A stretch of DNA of 64,000 bases. It comes from UMGS1491 sp944380925 (GTDB lineage: Bacteria > Bacillota > Clostridia > Oscillospirales > Acutalibacteraceae). The position numbers were made by a program, and so were the translations under genes. Below the pieces are notes generated by a model, which did not search any database, had not been told where the DNA came from, and saw nothing but the letters and a program-made list of their open reading frames with translations. The stretch is from contig CALWJD010000006.1 of the NCBI GenBank assembly GCA_944380925.1, positions 34,126-98,125 on the forward strand, written 5' to 3'. Shown one piece after another: positions 17,841 through 26,937 of this stretch; the stretch's first letter is position 1; each line of letters begins with the position of its first letter.

Positions 17841-18917
17841 ATGTCATTTGATAAGAACAAAGCATTGGAAACAGCACTCGGACAAATTGAAAAACAATTC
17901 GGTAAAGGCGCCGTAATGAAGCTCGGCAAAAATGAAGCTATGCATGTAGATGCAATATCTACCGGTTCGCTTTCACTGGATATCGCACTCGGAATAGGCG
18001 GTTTACCGCGCGGAAGGATAATTGAAATATATGGCCCCGAATCTTCCGGTAAAACAACATTGGCGCTTTCTTGTATTGCACAAGGTCAAAAAATGGGTGG
18101 AAACGCAGCATTTATCGATGTTGAACACGCTCTCGACCCTGTTTATGCTTCAAATTTAGGAGTAGATATCGATTCACTCTTAGTTTCGCAGCCCGATACA
18201 GGCGAACAAGCGCTTGAAATTACAGAATCTTTAGTACGCTCAGGCGCTATCGATGTTATAGTTGTGGACTCTGTTGCGGCGCTAGTTCCAAGAGCAGAAA
18301 TAGAAGGCGAAATGGGAGATTCGCACGTAGGACTTCAGGCACGCTTGATGTCACAAGCCCTTAGAAAGTTAGCAGGCGCTATTTCAAAATCTAACTGCAT
18401 TGCAATATTTATAAATCAGCTCCGTGAAAAAGTTGGTATAATGTTTGGAAATCCGGAAGTAACTCCGGGCGGAAGAGCGCTTAAGTTTTATTCATCCGTA
18501 AGAATAGACATCAGGAGAATCGAAACACTTAAATCAAATGGCGAAATGATTGGCTCACGTACAAGAGCAAAAGTGGTTAAAAATAAGATTGCTCCGCCAT
18601 TTAGAGAGGCTGAATTTGACGTCATGTATGGCGAAGGAATATCACACGAAGGTGAAATTCTTGACTTGGCTGTTAAATTAGATGTTATCCAAAAAAGTGG
18701 TTCATGGTTTGCATATGGAGATAAAAAATTAGGTCAAGGAAGAGATAAAACAAAAGAGTTCTTGCGTGATAATCCGGGAATTGCTTCCGAAATTGAAAAT
18801 AAGGTACGCAAATCTTCAGAAACTATTTACGCAAAGCCCTCTATGGCTCGTAATATGGAGGCCCAGACATCGGCGGATTTAAAAGAAGAACAATCCGAAG
18901 AACCTGAAAAAGAATAA
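17841..18917 (+). CDS. recA: RecA, recombinase
   Basis: ATP-dependent strand exchange protein and SOS coprotease. The 358 residues show GPESSGKTT (Walker A) near residue 67, the region VVDSVAALVPRAEIEGEMGDS (Walker B and loop 1), loop 2 with NQLREKVGIMFGNPEVTPGGRALKFY, and an acidic C-terminal tail. The ribosome site TGGAGG precedes ATG 17841. recX follows after 31 bases, the usual arrangement, and the two are probably co-transcribed. No intein or frameshift is present. I saw no clear LexA-type operator in the short upstream gap. Confidence 0.98.
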   Translation: MSFDKNKALETALGQIEKQFGKGAVMKLGKNEAMHVDAISTGSLSLDIALGIGGLPRGRIIEIYGPESSGKTTLALSCIAQGQKMGGNAAFIDVEHALDPVYASNLGVDIDSLLVSQPDTGEQALEITESLVRSGAIDVIVVDSVAALVPRAEIEGEMGDSHVGLQARLMSQALRKLAGAISKSNCIAIFINQLREKVGIMFGNPEVTPGGRALKFYSSVRIDIRRIETLKSNGEMIGSRTRAKVVKNKIAPPFREAEFDVMYGEGISHEGEILDLAVKLDVIQKSGSWFAYGDKKLGQGRDKTKEFLRDNPGIASEIENKVRKSSETIYAKPSMARNMEAQTSADLKEEQSEEPEKE

Positions 18918-18948
18918 TACGATTTTATAAAAATCCGGAGGCATATAT

Positions 18949-19563
18949 ATGATAATTACCGCTGTAAAAAAATCGAAAAAAGGTAATATTCTTATATATG
19001 CCGATGGTTCTTATTTAACCAGTGTATGCCCGGAAGTATTTTTAAAAAGCGGTTTGAAAGTCGGAAGTTATATAGATAGTGAAACTACCGAAAAACTAAA
19101 CGAACAAATAAATTTAAACAAAGCCAAAGAAAAAGCATTCAGACTTCTTTCTTTAAGAGCGCATTCCAAAAAAGAATTGGAGAACAAAATAACGCGTTCT
19201 TTAGGAGAGGAATATGCCAAGAAAACAGCATCTAAAATGGAAGAGTTAGGCCTTTTAAATGATAAAGAGTTTGCACTTTCTTACGCCAAAGAACTTATTT
19301 TTAGAAAGTTTCATGCAACAAATAGGGTAAGATATGAACTTTCAGAAAAAGGTATATCGGGCGACGTAATAGATTTGGTTTTGGAAGAGATAGATCCTAA
19401 TGAAGATGAAAACATAAAAAACATTTTAGAAAAAAAGTATATTAGTAAAGGAAAGTCCTTAAAAGACGAAAAAGAATTTAGAAAGGCTGTTTCGTATTGC
19501 CAAAGGCTTGGCTATAGTTGGACACAAATAAAAAGAGGGGTGAATTTTTTTGACAACGAGTAA
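18949..19563 (+). CDS. recX: RecX, regulatory protein of RecA
   Basis: Binds RecA filaments and restrains their activity. The 204-residue product is helical, with the family motif LSLRAHSKKELENKI near residue 67, DKEFALSYAKE near 105, and a C-terminal KAVSYCQRLGYSWTQIKRGV. A short N-terminal beta region (ITAVKKSKKGNILIYADGSYL) precedes the three-helix repeats, as in Firmicute RecX. The gene is preceded by CCGGAGG and overlaps the start of pgsA. Its position directly behind recA is the strongest support. Confidence 0.92.
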   Translation: MIITAVKKSKKGNILIYADGSYLTSVCPEVFLKSGLKVGSYIDSETTEKLNEQINLNKAKEKAFRLLSLRAHSKKELENKITRSLGEEYAKKTASKMEELGLLNDKEFALSYAKELIFRKFHATNRVRYELSEKGISGDVIDLVLEEIDPNEDENIKNILEKKYISKGKSLKDEKEFRKAVSYCQRLGYSWTQIKRGVNFFDNE

Positions 19564-20140
19564 AAGTGCAGAAAATATAATGAACATAGCAAATATTCTG
19601 ACTATTTTCAGAGTGTTTTTGATTTTTCCTGCAGTTTTATTTGTTGTTTGGCCCGTTCCTTTTCATCTGGTTTACGCATTTTTGATATTTATATTAGCTT
19701 CATATACCGATCATTTAGATGGTAAAATTGCGAGAAAATTTGGGTACATAACAAATTTTGGAAAAATAATGGACCCTTTGGCAGATAAATTAATGGTAAT
19801 TTCTATTCTAACTTGTTTTTGCTTCCTAGGATTTTGCTCTTGGTGGCCGGTGATACTGATTGCTTTGCGCGAAACGCTAATTACAATAGTTCGGATTTTT
19901 GCTTTGAAAAATGAAAGTAAAGTAATACCTGCAAACAATTGGGGCAAAATCAAAACGCTTAGCCAAATATTTGCTATTTGTTTTATATTTTTACTTAAGA
20001 TTCTTTGTAAGCATACTTCTTTACCGCACTACATATTAAATTTTTTAGATATTTCGGGAATTTTATTAATATGGTTAAGTGTAGTATTTTCTTGGATATC
20101 CGGAATCATATATCTTCGCAATATTAAATTTTTTAAATAA
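19550..20140 (+). CDS. pgsA: PgsA, CDP-diacylglycerol-glycerol-3-phosphate 3-phosphatidyltransferase
   Basis: Makes phosphatidylglycerophosphate, the precursor of phosphatidylglycerol and cardiolipin. The CDP-alcohol phosphotransferase signature D-x2-DG-x2-AR-x8-G-x3-D-x3-D reads TDHLDGKIARKF followed by FGKIMDPLADKLM. Several membrane helices surround it, and the 196-residue length is normal. TTG 19550, nine bases after AGAGGGGTG, is the supported start and gives a 14-base overlap with recX; ATG 19580 gives the usual MNIANILTIFR opening but lacks a ribosome site. In many Firmicutes pgsA likewise lies close to recA. Confidence 0.93.
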   Translation: MTTSKSAENIMNIANILTIFRVFLIFPAVLFVVWPVPFHLVYAFLIFILASYTDHLDGKIARKFGYITNFGKIMDPLADKLMVISILTCFCFLGFCSWWPVILIALRETLITIVRIFALKNESKVIPANNWGKIKTLSQIFAICFIFLLKILCKHTSLPHYILNFLDISGILLIWLSVVFSWISGIIYLRNIKFFK

Positions 20141-20154
20141 ATGGGGGAAACAGG

Positions 20155-21558
20155 GTGAAATTATATAACACTTTTACGAACAAAAAAGAAGAATTTATAC
20201 CGATAGAAAAAAACAAAGCTAAAATTTACGCTTGCGGTCCAACTGTTTATAATTATATTCATGTTGGTAATTCCAGACCGATTTGTGTTTTTGACGTTCT
20301 TAGAAGATACTTAAAATATGTTGGATACGATGTTACTTTTGTTCAGAATTTTACCGATGTGGATGATAAGATAATAAAAAAAGCAATTGAAGAAAAATCA
20401 GATTTTTTAACGGTTTCAAAAAAATATATAGAAGAATATAAAAAGGATGCTAAGGGGCTTAATATCAAAGAAGCTAATTTTCACCCTAAAGCCACCGAAA
20501 ACATCGATGAAATAATAAGAATAATAAAACTGTTAATAGATAAAAAGTTTGCATATTCCTTGCCAAACGGCGATGTATATTTTAGCACTCGCTCATTTAA
20601 AGATTACGGCAAGCTTTCAGGCCAAACAATAGATGATTTGCGCTCCGGTGCAAGAATCCAAATCGATGAGCTTAAAAAAGACCCGCTAGATTTTGCCCTT
20701 TGGAAAGCCGCAAAACCCGGAGAGCCCTATTGGGAAAGCCCCTGGGGAAAAGGTAGACCCGGATGGCACATAGAATGCTCCGCAATGGCAGGAAGGTATT
20801 TGGGTAAAACAATTGATATTCACTGCGGTGGCCAAGATTTAATTTTCCCGCATCACGAAAACGAAATTGCTCAAAGCGAGTGCGCAAATGGAGTTAAATT
20901 TGCAAATTACTGGCTACATAACGGATACATAAATGTTAATAGTCAAAAAATGTCGAAATCGCTCGGGAATTTCTTTACCGTTCGGGAAATTGCAGAAAAG
21001 TACGGCTATGAACCAATAAGATATCTGATGATTTCTTCCCATTACAGAAGTCCAATTAATTTTAGCGAAGAAATTATAATGCAGTGCAAATCAGCGCTCG
21101 AACGCCTTTATACTTTTGAAGAAAACTTAAGTTTTGCAATTAAAAACGCAGAAGATTCAGATGATTTACAAAATCCAATCAATTTAAAAGGTTATAAAAA
21201 TAAATTTATTGAAGAAATGGATGATGATTTAAATACCGCAGACGCTTTGGGCGTTATATTTGAATACGTAAAAGAAGTTAATTTAAAAGTACTTTCAAAA
21301 TCAAATACAAATAAAAAAGCTCTTGAAGAAATTCTAAGTTTATTCCATGAAATGACGGACGTACTCGGAATTTTATATAATGCAAAATCAAATAATAATT
21401 CTTTAGATGTAAATGAAATTGAAAGTCTTATAAAAGAGCGTGAGATCGCAAGGCAGGAAAAAAATTGGAAACGTGCCGATGAAATACGCGATGAACTCAA
21501 AAGCAAAAACGTAATAATAGAGGATACTGCAAAAGGCACAAAATATAGTATAAAGTAA
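20155..21558 (+). CDS. cysS: CysS, cysteinyl-tRNA synthetase
   Basis: Class I aminoacyl-tRNA synthetase charging tRNA-Cys. The HIGH-type motif appears as YIHVGNSRP near residue 37, the zinc ligand region CGPTVYNYIHVG and HIECSAMA plus HCGGQDLIFPHHENEIAQSEC in the middle, and KMSKSLGNF near residue 265. The C-terminal anticodon-binding helices end with ERLYTFEENL and RQEKNWKRADEIRDEL. The 467 residues are standard. It begins at GTG 20155 after a GGGGGAAA site, 15 bases behind pgsA. No T-box leader fits in that gap, so expression comes from upstream read-through or another promoter. Confidence 0.97.
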   Translation: MKLYNTFTNKKEEFIPIEKNKAKIYACGPTVYNYIHVGNSRPICVFDVLRRYLKYVGYDVTFVQNFTDVDDKIIKKAIEEKSDFLTVSKKYIEEYKKDAKGLNIKEANFHPKATENIDEIIRIIKLLIDKKFAYSLPNGDVYFSTRSFKDYGKLSGQTIDDLRSGARIQIDELKKDPLDFALWKAAKPGEPYWESPWGKGRPGWHIECSAMAGRYLGKTIDIHCGGQDLIFPHHENEIAQSECANGVKFANYWLHNGYINVNSQKMSKSLGNFFTVREIAEKYGYEPIRYLMISSHYRSPINFSEEIIMQCKSALERLYTFEENLSFAIKNAEDSDDLQNPINLKGYKNKFIEEMDDDLNTADALGVIFEYVKEVNLKVLSKSNTNKKALEEILSLFHEMTDVLGILYNAKSNNNSLDVNEIESLIKEREIARQEKNWKRADEIRDELKSKNVIIEDTAKGTKYSIK

Positions 21559-21580
21559 AGGTTGGTGACAAATTCATAAA

Positions 21581-22702
21581 ATGAAATCATCAATAATAAT
21601 GCTCGATAAAATAAATATTTCATTCGAAAATGAACAAATACTAAATAATCTTAGTTTAAGCATCAAAGAAGGCGAATTTGTAACATTGCTTGGGCCTTCC
21701 GGTTGCGGTAAAACTACAACGCTCAGAATTATTGCGGGATTTCTTTCTCCCGATAGCGGAAATATATTTTTTAAAGGTAAACAGATTAATAAAGTGCCTG
21801 CGCATAAACGTGCTGTTAATACAATATTTCAAAAATATGCTCTTTTCCCACATTTAAATGTTTATGAAAACGTGGCATTTGGTCTTAGAATTCAGAAAAA
21901 ACCGGAACATGAAATTAAAGAAAAAGTCCATGAAATGCTAAAAATGGTAAACCTTAGCGGATATGTCGACCGAAACATAGACTCTCTTTCCGGCGGCCAG
22001 CAACAAAGGGTGGCCATTGCGCGCGCGCTTGCCAATAATCCTAAAATTTTGCTTTTGGACGAACCGTTGGGGGCGCTTGATTTAAAACTTAGAAAGGATA
22101 TGCAGACGGAACTTAAAAATATCCACCAGCGTACGGGAATAACGTTTGTTTTGGTAACGCATGACCAAGAAGAAGCACTTTCTATGTCCGATACGGTTGT
22201 TGTTATGGATAAAGGCAGAATTCAGCAGATTGGGTCTCCAACCGATATTTACAACGAGCCTCAAAACGCTTTTGTTGCCGATTTTATAGGCGAAAGTAAT
22301 ATCGTTGAGGGTTTAATGATAGAGGATTTTAAAGTTAAGTTTGCCGGAAAAGAGTTTGAGTGTATAGATAAGGGCTTTGGAAAAATGTCGCCCGTCGATG
22401 TTGTTATACGGCCTGAAGATATAAAGGTAACATCGCCCGAAGAAGGCCAGATATCGGGTACGGTAACTTCAGTTACTTTCAAAGGAGTACACAACGAAAT
22501 AATAGTTGATGTTGACGGATTTAAATGGATGATACAGACCACAGAAAATCAGGAAGAAAATGATAAAATAGGCATGCTTATAGACCCGGATGATATACAC
22601 ATTATGAGAAAATCTATCTATTCTTCAAAAGTTGGAGATTACAGTGCGTTTAGTGATGAGTTTTATGAAGAACAACATAGTACTAAAAACAATATCAAAT
22701 AA
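21581..22702 (+). CDS. potA: PotA, spermidine/putrescine importer ATPase
   Basis: ATP-binding subunit of the polyamine ABC importer. The 373 residues have Walker A GPSGCGKTT, Q-loop IFQKYALFPHL, signature LSGGQQQRVAIARAL, Walker B LLLDEPLGALD, the H-loop VTHDQEEAL and a C-terminal TOBE domain (VDVVIRPEDIKVTSPEEG). It is followed by potB, potC and potD in the classic order. ATG 21581 is used, but the nearest ribosome site (AAGGTTGGTGA) lies about 12 bases upstream, so an ATT at 21572 is possible. Polyamine specificity follows from the company of PotD rather than from the ATPase itself. Confidence 0.94.
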   Translation: MKSSIIMLDKINISFENEQILNNLSLSIKEGEFVTLLGPSGCGKTTTLRIIAGFLSPDSGNIFFKGKQINKVPAHKRAVNTIFQKYALFPHLNVYENVAFGLRIQKKPEHEIKEKVHEMLKMVNLSGYVDRNIDSLSGGQQQRVAIARALANNPKILLLDEPLGALDLKLRKDMQTELKNIHQRTGITFVLVTHDQEEALSMSDTVVVMDKGRIQQIGSPTDIYNEPQNAFVADFIGESNIVEGLMIEDFKVKFAGKEFECIDKGFGKMSPVDVVIRPEDIKVTSPEEGQISGTVTSVTFKGVHNEIIVDVDGFKWMIQTTENQEENDKIGMLIDPDDIHIMRKSIYSSKVGDYSAFSDEFYEEQHSTKNNIK

Positions 22703-22738
22703 CAAGAAATACTAAATGGGAAATGGGGGAACGCCAAA

Positions 22739-23560
22739 TTGAAAACAAAAATAAATCTAAATTTATTTCCATATTTGATATGGATGGCAATATTTGTGAT
22801 AGTACCTTTGTTTTTGGTGTTCGTTTTTGCATTTACAAACCCGAGTGGTGGATTTACATTCGAAAATATAATGTATGTGGGTAAATATTCGAGTGTTTTC
22901 TTAAGGTCTATTGTTCTTGGAATAATATCCACTGTTATATGCTTGATTCTTGGGTATCCCATGGCGTATTGCATATCAAAAGTAAAAATCAAATATCAAA
23001 GTGTTTTGATAATGCTTATGATGATTCCTATGTGGACGAGCTTTTTGCTTCGTACATATGCTTGGATGACGATACTCGAATATAATGGTCTTTTAAATAA
23101 GCTCCTGGTTTTTGTGGGATTTTCCAAAATGAATATGATAAACACACCGGGCGCAATAATCTTGGGCATGGTTTATAACTTTTTGCCATACATGATACTT
23201 CCCATATATACAGTCCTTGCCAAAATAGATAAGCGAGTAATCGAAGCTGCTCAGGACTTAGGAGCAAATGGCATAAAAGTATTTTTAAAAGTTATTTTTC
23301 CGCTTAGCATACCCGGAGTCGTTTCAGGATTTACAATGGTATTTGTGCCATCGGTAAGTACGTTTATAATTTCCAAAATGCTTGGCGGGGGGTCTATTTT
23401 AGTTATAGGTGACTTAATAGAAATGCAGTTTTTGGGCAATGCCTATAATCCGTATTTAGGTTCTGCAATTTCACTTGTACTGATGGTAATAATTCTAATT
23501 TGTATGGGAATTATGAACCAAATCGATAGCAATTCCAGCTCAGAAAAATTGGCGGTTTAA
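22739..23560 (+). CDS. potB: PotB, spermidine/putrescine importer permease
   Basis: One of the two membrane subunits of the polyamine importer. The 273 residues form about six membrane helices. The cytoplasmic EAA loop that docks on PotA reads EAAQDLGANGIKVFLKVIFPLSIPG. The PotB features GYPMAYCISK and MMIPMWTSFLLRTYAW are clear. The start is TTG 22739, following a GGGGGAACG site. It lies 36 bases after potA and 39 before potC. Confidence 0.94.
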   Translation: MKTKINLNLFPYLIWMAIFVIVPLFLVFVFAFTNPSGGFTFENIMYVGKYSSVFLRSIVLGIISTVICLILGYPMAYCISKVKIKYQSVLIMLMMIPMWTSFLLRTYAWMTILEYNGLLNKLLVFVGFSKMNMINTPGAIILGMVYNFLPYMILPIYTVLAKIDKRVIEAAQDLGANGIKVFLKVIFPLSIPGVVSGFTMVFVPSVSTFIISKMLGGGSILVIGDLIEMQFLGNAYNPYLGSAISLVLMVIILICMGIMNQIDSNSSSEKLAV

Positions 23561-23599
23561 TTGTCACCGACTTCTTTTAAAAGGGAGGTATAACAACTA

Positions 23600-24415
23600 T
23601 TGAAAATTTTGCATAAAGTTTACATGGCGCTAATTTTCATATTTTTATACGCACCAATATTTGTGCTTATGGCGTTTTCTTTTAATAACTCTAAAAGCCG
23701 AATTGTTTGGTCGGGATTTACGTTTAAATGGTACTATAGATTGTTTGAAAACCAAGATATACTTTCCGCGTTCTATAACACCTTGATAGTAGCTTCGGTT
23801 TCCGCAATACTGGCAACACTGCTTGGCACGGTTGCAGCCGTTGAAATTTCCAAAATAAAAAAGTGGCCAAAACAAATAATAATGAACGTAACTAACTTGC
23901 CGATGGTAAATCCTGAAATTGTAACAGGCGTATCGCTTATGCTTTTGTTTGTATTTTTATATAATAGTTTTGGCTTACTTAAACCTGGTTTGTTCACCTT
24001 AGTATTGGCACACACAACATTTTGCTTACCATATGTTATACTTTCCGTTATGCCAAAATTTAGACAAATGGATCCGCATATATATGAAGCGGCAATGGAT
24101 CTTGGCTGTAGCCCGACAAGAGCATTTTTTAAAGTTGTTATGCCGCAAATTATGCCAGGAATAGTTACGGGAATGATAATGTCGTTTACGATGTCCATTG
24201 ATGATTTTGTTATCAGTTATTTTGTAGGCGGTACAACTCAAACTCTGCCGATTGCGGTTTATTCTATGACAAGAAAAATAGTAAGCCCCGAAATAAACGC
24301 ACTTTCAAGTGTAATGTTTATAGCTGTGTTTATTCTTTTACTAATAATAAATTTGCGTCAAGAAAAAGATAAAATTGTTACTTCTTTAAAAAAGAAAAAT
24401 AAATCCGCATCTTAA
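23600..24415 (+). CDS. potC: PotC, spermidine/putrescine importer permease
   Basis: Second membrane subunit of the polyamine importer, 271 residues with about six helices. Conserved sequences are the N-terminal YAPIFVLMAFSFNNSK, the EAA loop EAAMDLGCSPTRAFFKVVMPQIMPGI and the segment SIDDFVISYFVGG that is characteristic of PotC. The start is TTG 23600, after AAAAGGGAGG. The C-terminus is lysine-rich and cytoplasmic. The gene is followed by potD after 21 bases, so the four pot genes form one operon. Confidence 0.94.
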   Translation: MKILHKVYMALIFIFLYAPIFVLMAFSFNNSKSRIVWSGFTFKWYYRLFENQDILSAFYNTLIVASVSAILATLLGTVAAVEISKIKKWPKQIIMNVTNLPMVNPEIVTGVSLMLLFVFLYNSFGLLKPGLFTLVLAHTTFCLPYVILSVMPKFRQMDPHIYEAAMDLGCSPTRAFFKVVMPQIMPGIVTGMIMSFTMSIDDFVISYFVGGTTQTLPIAVYSMTRKIVSPEINALSSVMFIAVFILLLIINLRQEKDKIVTSLKKKNKSAS

Positions 24416-24436
24416 ATTTATAATTTGGAGAAAAAA

Positions 24437-25630
24437 GTGAAAAAAATTTTTAATTTTAGTATCAAAATTCTTTGTTTATTAATACCGTTATTTGCCATTT
24501 TTCTGTTCGGTGGCTGTGCATTTGATAAGGAAAACGAAGAAAACAGCATAAATGTTTACAGCTGGGGGGAATTTATTGCAAACGGCACTGACGGAAATAT
24601 TAACGTTAACAAAGAATTTACCAAAAGAACAGGGATAAAGGTAAATTATAAAACTTTTCAGAATAATGAAGAATTGTTTGCTAAACTTGTTGGCGGCGGT
24701 GCGGATTATGACGTAATTATCCCCTCCGACTACATGATTTCACGCTTAATTGAAAATGATATGCTTGCACCCCTTAACTTTGATAATATTCCAAGCTATA
24801 ACTTAATTGACGAGAAATTCAAAAACTTAAATTTTGATCCACAAAACAAATATTCCGTACCATACATGTGGGGGCTAATTGGCATTTTTTACAACAAAAA
24901 AGAGGTAAGTATTCCCGAAAGTGAAATAAATTGGGATATACTGTGGGAAACAAAATATAAAAATAAAATACTTATGTTTGATAATGCCCGTGATTCTTTT
25001 GCAATTTCTTTATTAAGACTCGGTTACTCATTAAACACAACCGAACCTTCAAATTGGCGAGAAGCTGCCGATGAACTTATAAAACAAAAACCATTGGTAC
25101 AAGCTTACGTTATGGATCAAATTTTTGATAAAATGGCAAATGGTGAAGCGGTTTTGGCTCCGTATTATGCAGGCGATGCAGCCACTTTGATTAAAAATAA
25201 TCCTGACATAGGTTTTGTTATTCCAAAATCAGGAACAAATAAATTTGTAGATTCTATGTGCATACCCAAAAATTCAAAACATAAAGCACTTGCTGAAAAA
25301 TATATAAATTTTATGTGCGAAACAGATATATCACTTGCAAATTTAAAGCAAACCGGTTATTCTACACCCCAAAAAGAAGCCTACGAAATGCTTAGCGATG
25401 ACATAAAACAAAATAAAATTTTCTATCCCGATAACGATATAATGGAAAAATCCGATGTTTTTGTTAATCTTCCGGAAAATATAAATAAACTAATGGACGA
25501 ACTTTGGATTGAAGTTAAATCCGGTGGTGCATATAGTCCCGAATGGATGCTGGTTATAATTTTGCTCATGTTTGTTTTAATATATTTGGGAGTGCTTATG
25601 TATAAAAAATTTAAAATAAAAGCCAAATAA
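24437..25630 (+). CDS. potD: PotD, polyamine-binding lipoprotein with a C-terminal membrane anchor
   Basis: Extracellular receptor of the polyamine importer. A lipoprotein signal ends in the lipobox FGGC near residue 27. The binding protein starts NVYSWGEF and contains GGADYDVIIPSDYMISRL, VPYMWGLIGIFYN and the PotD region PYYAGDAATLIKNNPDIGFV. Unusually, the last 25 residues form a hydrophobic helix (WMLVIILLMFVLIYLGVLMY) with a basic end KKFKIKAK, which would anchor the C-terminus as well. GTG 24437 is preferred over TTG 24425 because the latter is part of the TTTGGAG ribosome site. The gene ends the pot operon; cmk starts 24 bases on. Confidence 0.92.
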   Translation: MKKIFNFSIKILCLLIPLFAIFLFGGCAFDKENEENSINVYSWGEFIANGTDGNINVNKEFTKRTGIKVNYKTFQNNEELFAKLVGGGADYDVIIPSDYMISRLIENDMLAPLNFDNIPSYNLIDEKFKNLNFDPQNKYSVPYMWGLIGIFYNKKEVSIPESEINWDILWETKYKNKILMFDNARDSFAISLLRLGYSLNTTEPSNWREAADELIKQKPLVQAYVMDQIFDKMANGEAVLAPYYAGDAATLIKNNPDIGFVIPKSGTNKFVDSMCIPKNSKHKALAEKYINFMCETDISLANLKQTGYSTPQKEAYEMLSDDIKQNKIFYPDNDIMEKSDVFVNLPENINKLMDELWIEVKSGGAYSPEWMLVIILLMFVLIYLGVLMYKKFKIKAK

Positions 25631-25654
25631 AATAATACTAAAATTGGAGAGTAA

Positions 25655-26335
25655 ATGATGATCTCGATAGCTATAGACGGTCCTTCCGGTTCGGGAAAAA
25701 GCAGTATTTCAAAAGTTCTTGCAAAAAAGCTTGGATTCATAAGCCTTGACACCGGAGCACTGTACCGCACAATTGCGTATTTTTTAAAAACCCGAAAAAT
25801 AAATTACGAAGACGAAAATACGGTAGCACAAAATCTTCAAGATATAAATATGAATTTAAGGTATTTAAATTCAAATCAGAGGGTATTTTTAAACGATAAA
25901 GATGTTACAAATGTTATACGTTCTGAAGAAATTTCAATGATTTCTTCCCGTATATCGGCAATGCCGTGCATTAGAAATTATCTTTTGGAATTTCAGCGAA
26001 ACATGGCAAAAAAACATAATATTATTATGGATGGCAGAGATATCGGAACGGTTGTTTTACCAAATGCGGACGTCAAAATCTTTTTAACGGCTTTTCCCGA
26101 AGTTCGTGCCAAAAGAAGATATTTACAGCTAATCGAAAGTGGTGAAAAGGCTGAGTATAATGCAATAGTTGCTGACGTTATCAAGCGTGATTTTAACGAT
26201 ACACACCGAAAAATTTCGCCTCTTAAGCAAGCAAAAGACGCCATTTTTTTTGATAGTTCAAAATATGATTTTGAACAAACAGTAGATAACCTTTTAAAAA
26301 TTATTAAGGAGCGTATCCCCCGTGAAGCAAAATAA
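25655..26335 (+). CDS. cmk: Cmk, cytidylate kinase
   Basis: Phosphorylates CMP and dCMP. The P-loop is IDGPSGSGKSSISK near residue 6, followed by the substrate-binding LDTGALYRTIAYFL, the region MDGRDIGTVVLPNADVKIFL and a lid region with RDFNDTHRKISPLK. The 226-residue length is typical. It opens the well-known clostridial trio cmk-plsC-ispH and overlaps plsC by 14 bases. An ATG three bases downstream gives an almost identical protein. Intact and probably essential. Confidence 0.96.
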   Translation: MMISIAIDGPSGSGKSSISKVLAKKLGFISLDTGALYRTIAYFLKTRKINYEDENTVAQNLQDINMNLRYLNSNQRVFLNDKDVTNVIRSEEISMISSRISAMPCIRNYLLEFQRNMAKKHNIIMDGRDIGTVVLPNADVKIFLTAFPEVRAKRRYLQLIESGEKAEYNAIVADVIKRDFNDTHRKISPLKQAKDAIFFDSSKYDFEQTVDNLLKIIKERIPREAK

Positions 26336-26933
26336 GAAACTATATAAATTTGTATCATTTATTTTAAGGCCAATTATAAAAATACTGTTTCCGTGCGAAA
26401 TTAAAGGATTGGAAAAGTTGGAAAAATTAAAAGGCGGATATATACTTTGCGCCAATCATTTATCAAATATGGATCCGGTATTTTTAATTTTGTTTAATCC
26501 GAAACCAATCTGCTTTATGGCTAAACAAGAGCTTTTTAAAAACAAAATACTAGGTAGATTTTTTTCTTCTTTGGGAGCATTTGCAGTAAAACGGGGAAAA
26601 GGGGATAGAAGCGCTCTTGATAATGCCAAGCAAGTTTTAGAAAATAGCGATATATTAGGTATATTTATTGAAGGAACACGCTCTAAAACCGGAGAATTTT
26701 TAAGGCCAAAATCCGGAGCAGCGCTACTTGCATATGAAACAAAGTCAACAGTTGTAACAGCATGCATTACGGGGGCATCTAAAGATAACAAAATTAGATT
26801 ATTTAAAAAAACTACAATAGAATATAGTGATCCTATAGATTTTAAGGAACTTGGAATAAACGAAGGAACCCGTCTGGAACTTAAATCTGCAACCAATTTA
26901 ATAATGGATAAAATAAAAGAATTAAGGAGCTAA
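26322..26933 (+). CDS. plsC: PlsC, 1-acyl-sn-glycerol-3-phosphate acyltransferase
   Basis: Adds the second acyl chain to lysophosphatidic acid at the membrane. The HX4D acyltransferase motif is NHLSNMDPV near residue 45, and the glycerol-phosphate binding motif FIEGTRSKTGEF follows near residue 110. A hydrophobic N-terminal region provides membrane contact. The length is 203 residues, normal for short PlsC proteins. It starts at GTG 26322 inside the end of cmk, with AAGGAGCG as the ribosome site. ispH starts five bases after its stop. Confidence 0.94.
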   Translation: MKQNKKLYKFVSFILRPIIKILFPCEIKGLEKLEKLKGGYILCANHLSNMDPVFLILFNPKPICFMAKQELFKNKILGRFFSSLGAFAVKRGKGDRSALDNAKQVLENSDILGIFIEGTRSKTGEFLRPKSGAALLAYETKSTVVTACITGASKDNKIRLFKKTTIEYSDPIDFKELGINEGTRLELKSATNLIMDKIKELRS

Positions 26934-26937
26934 GTTT

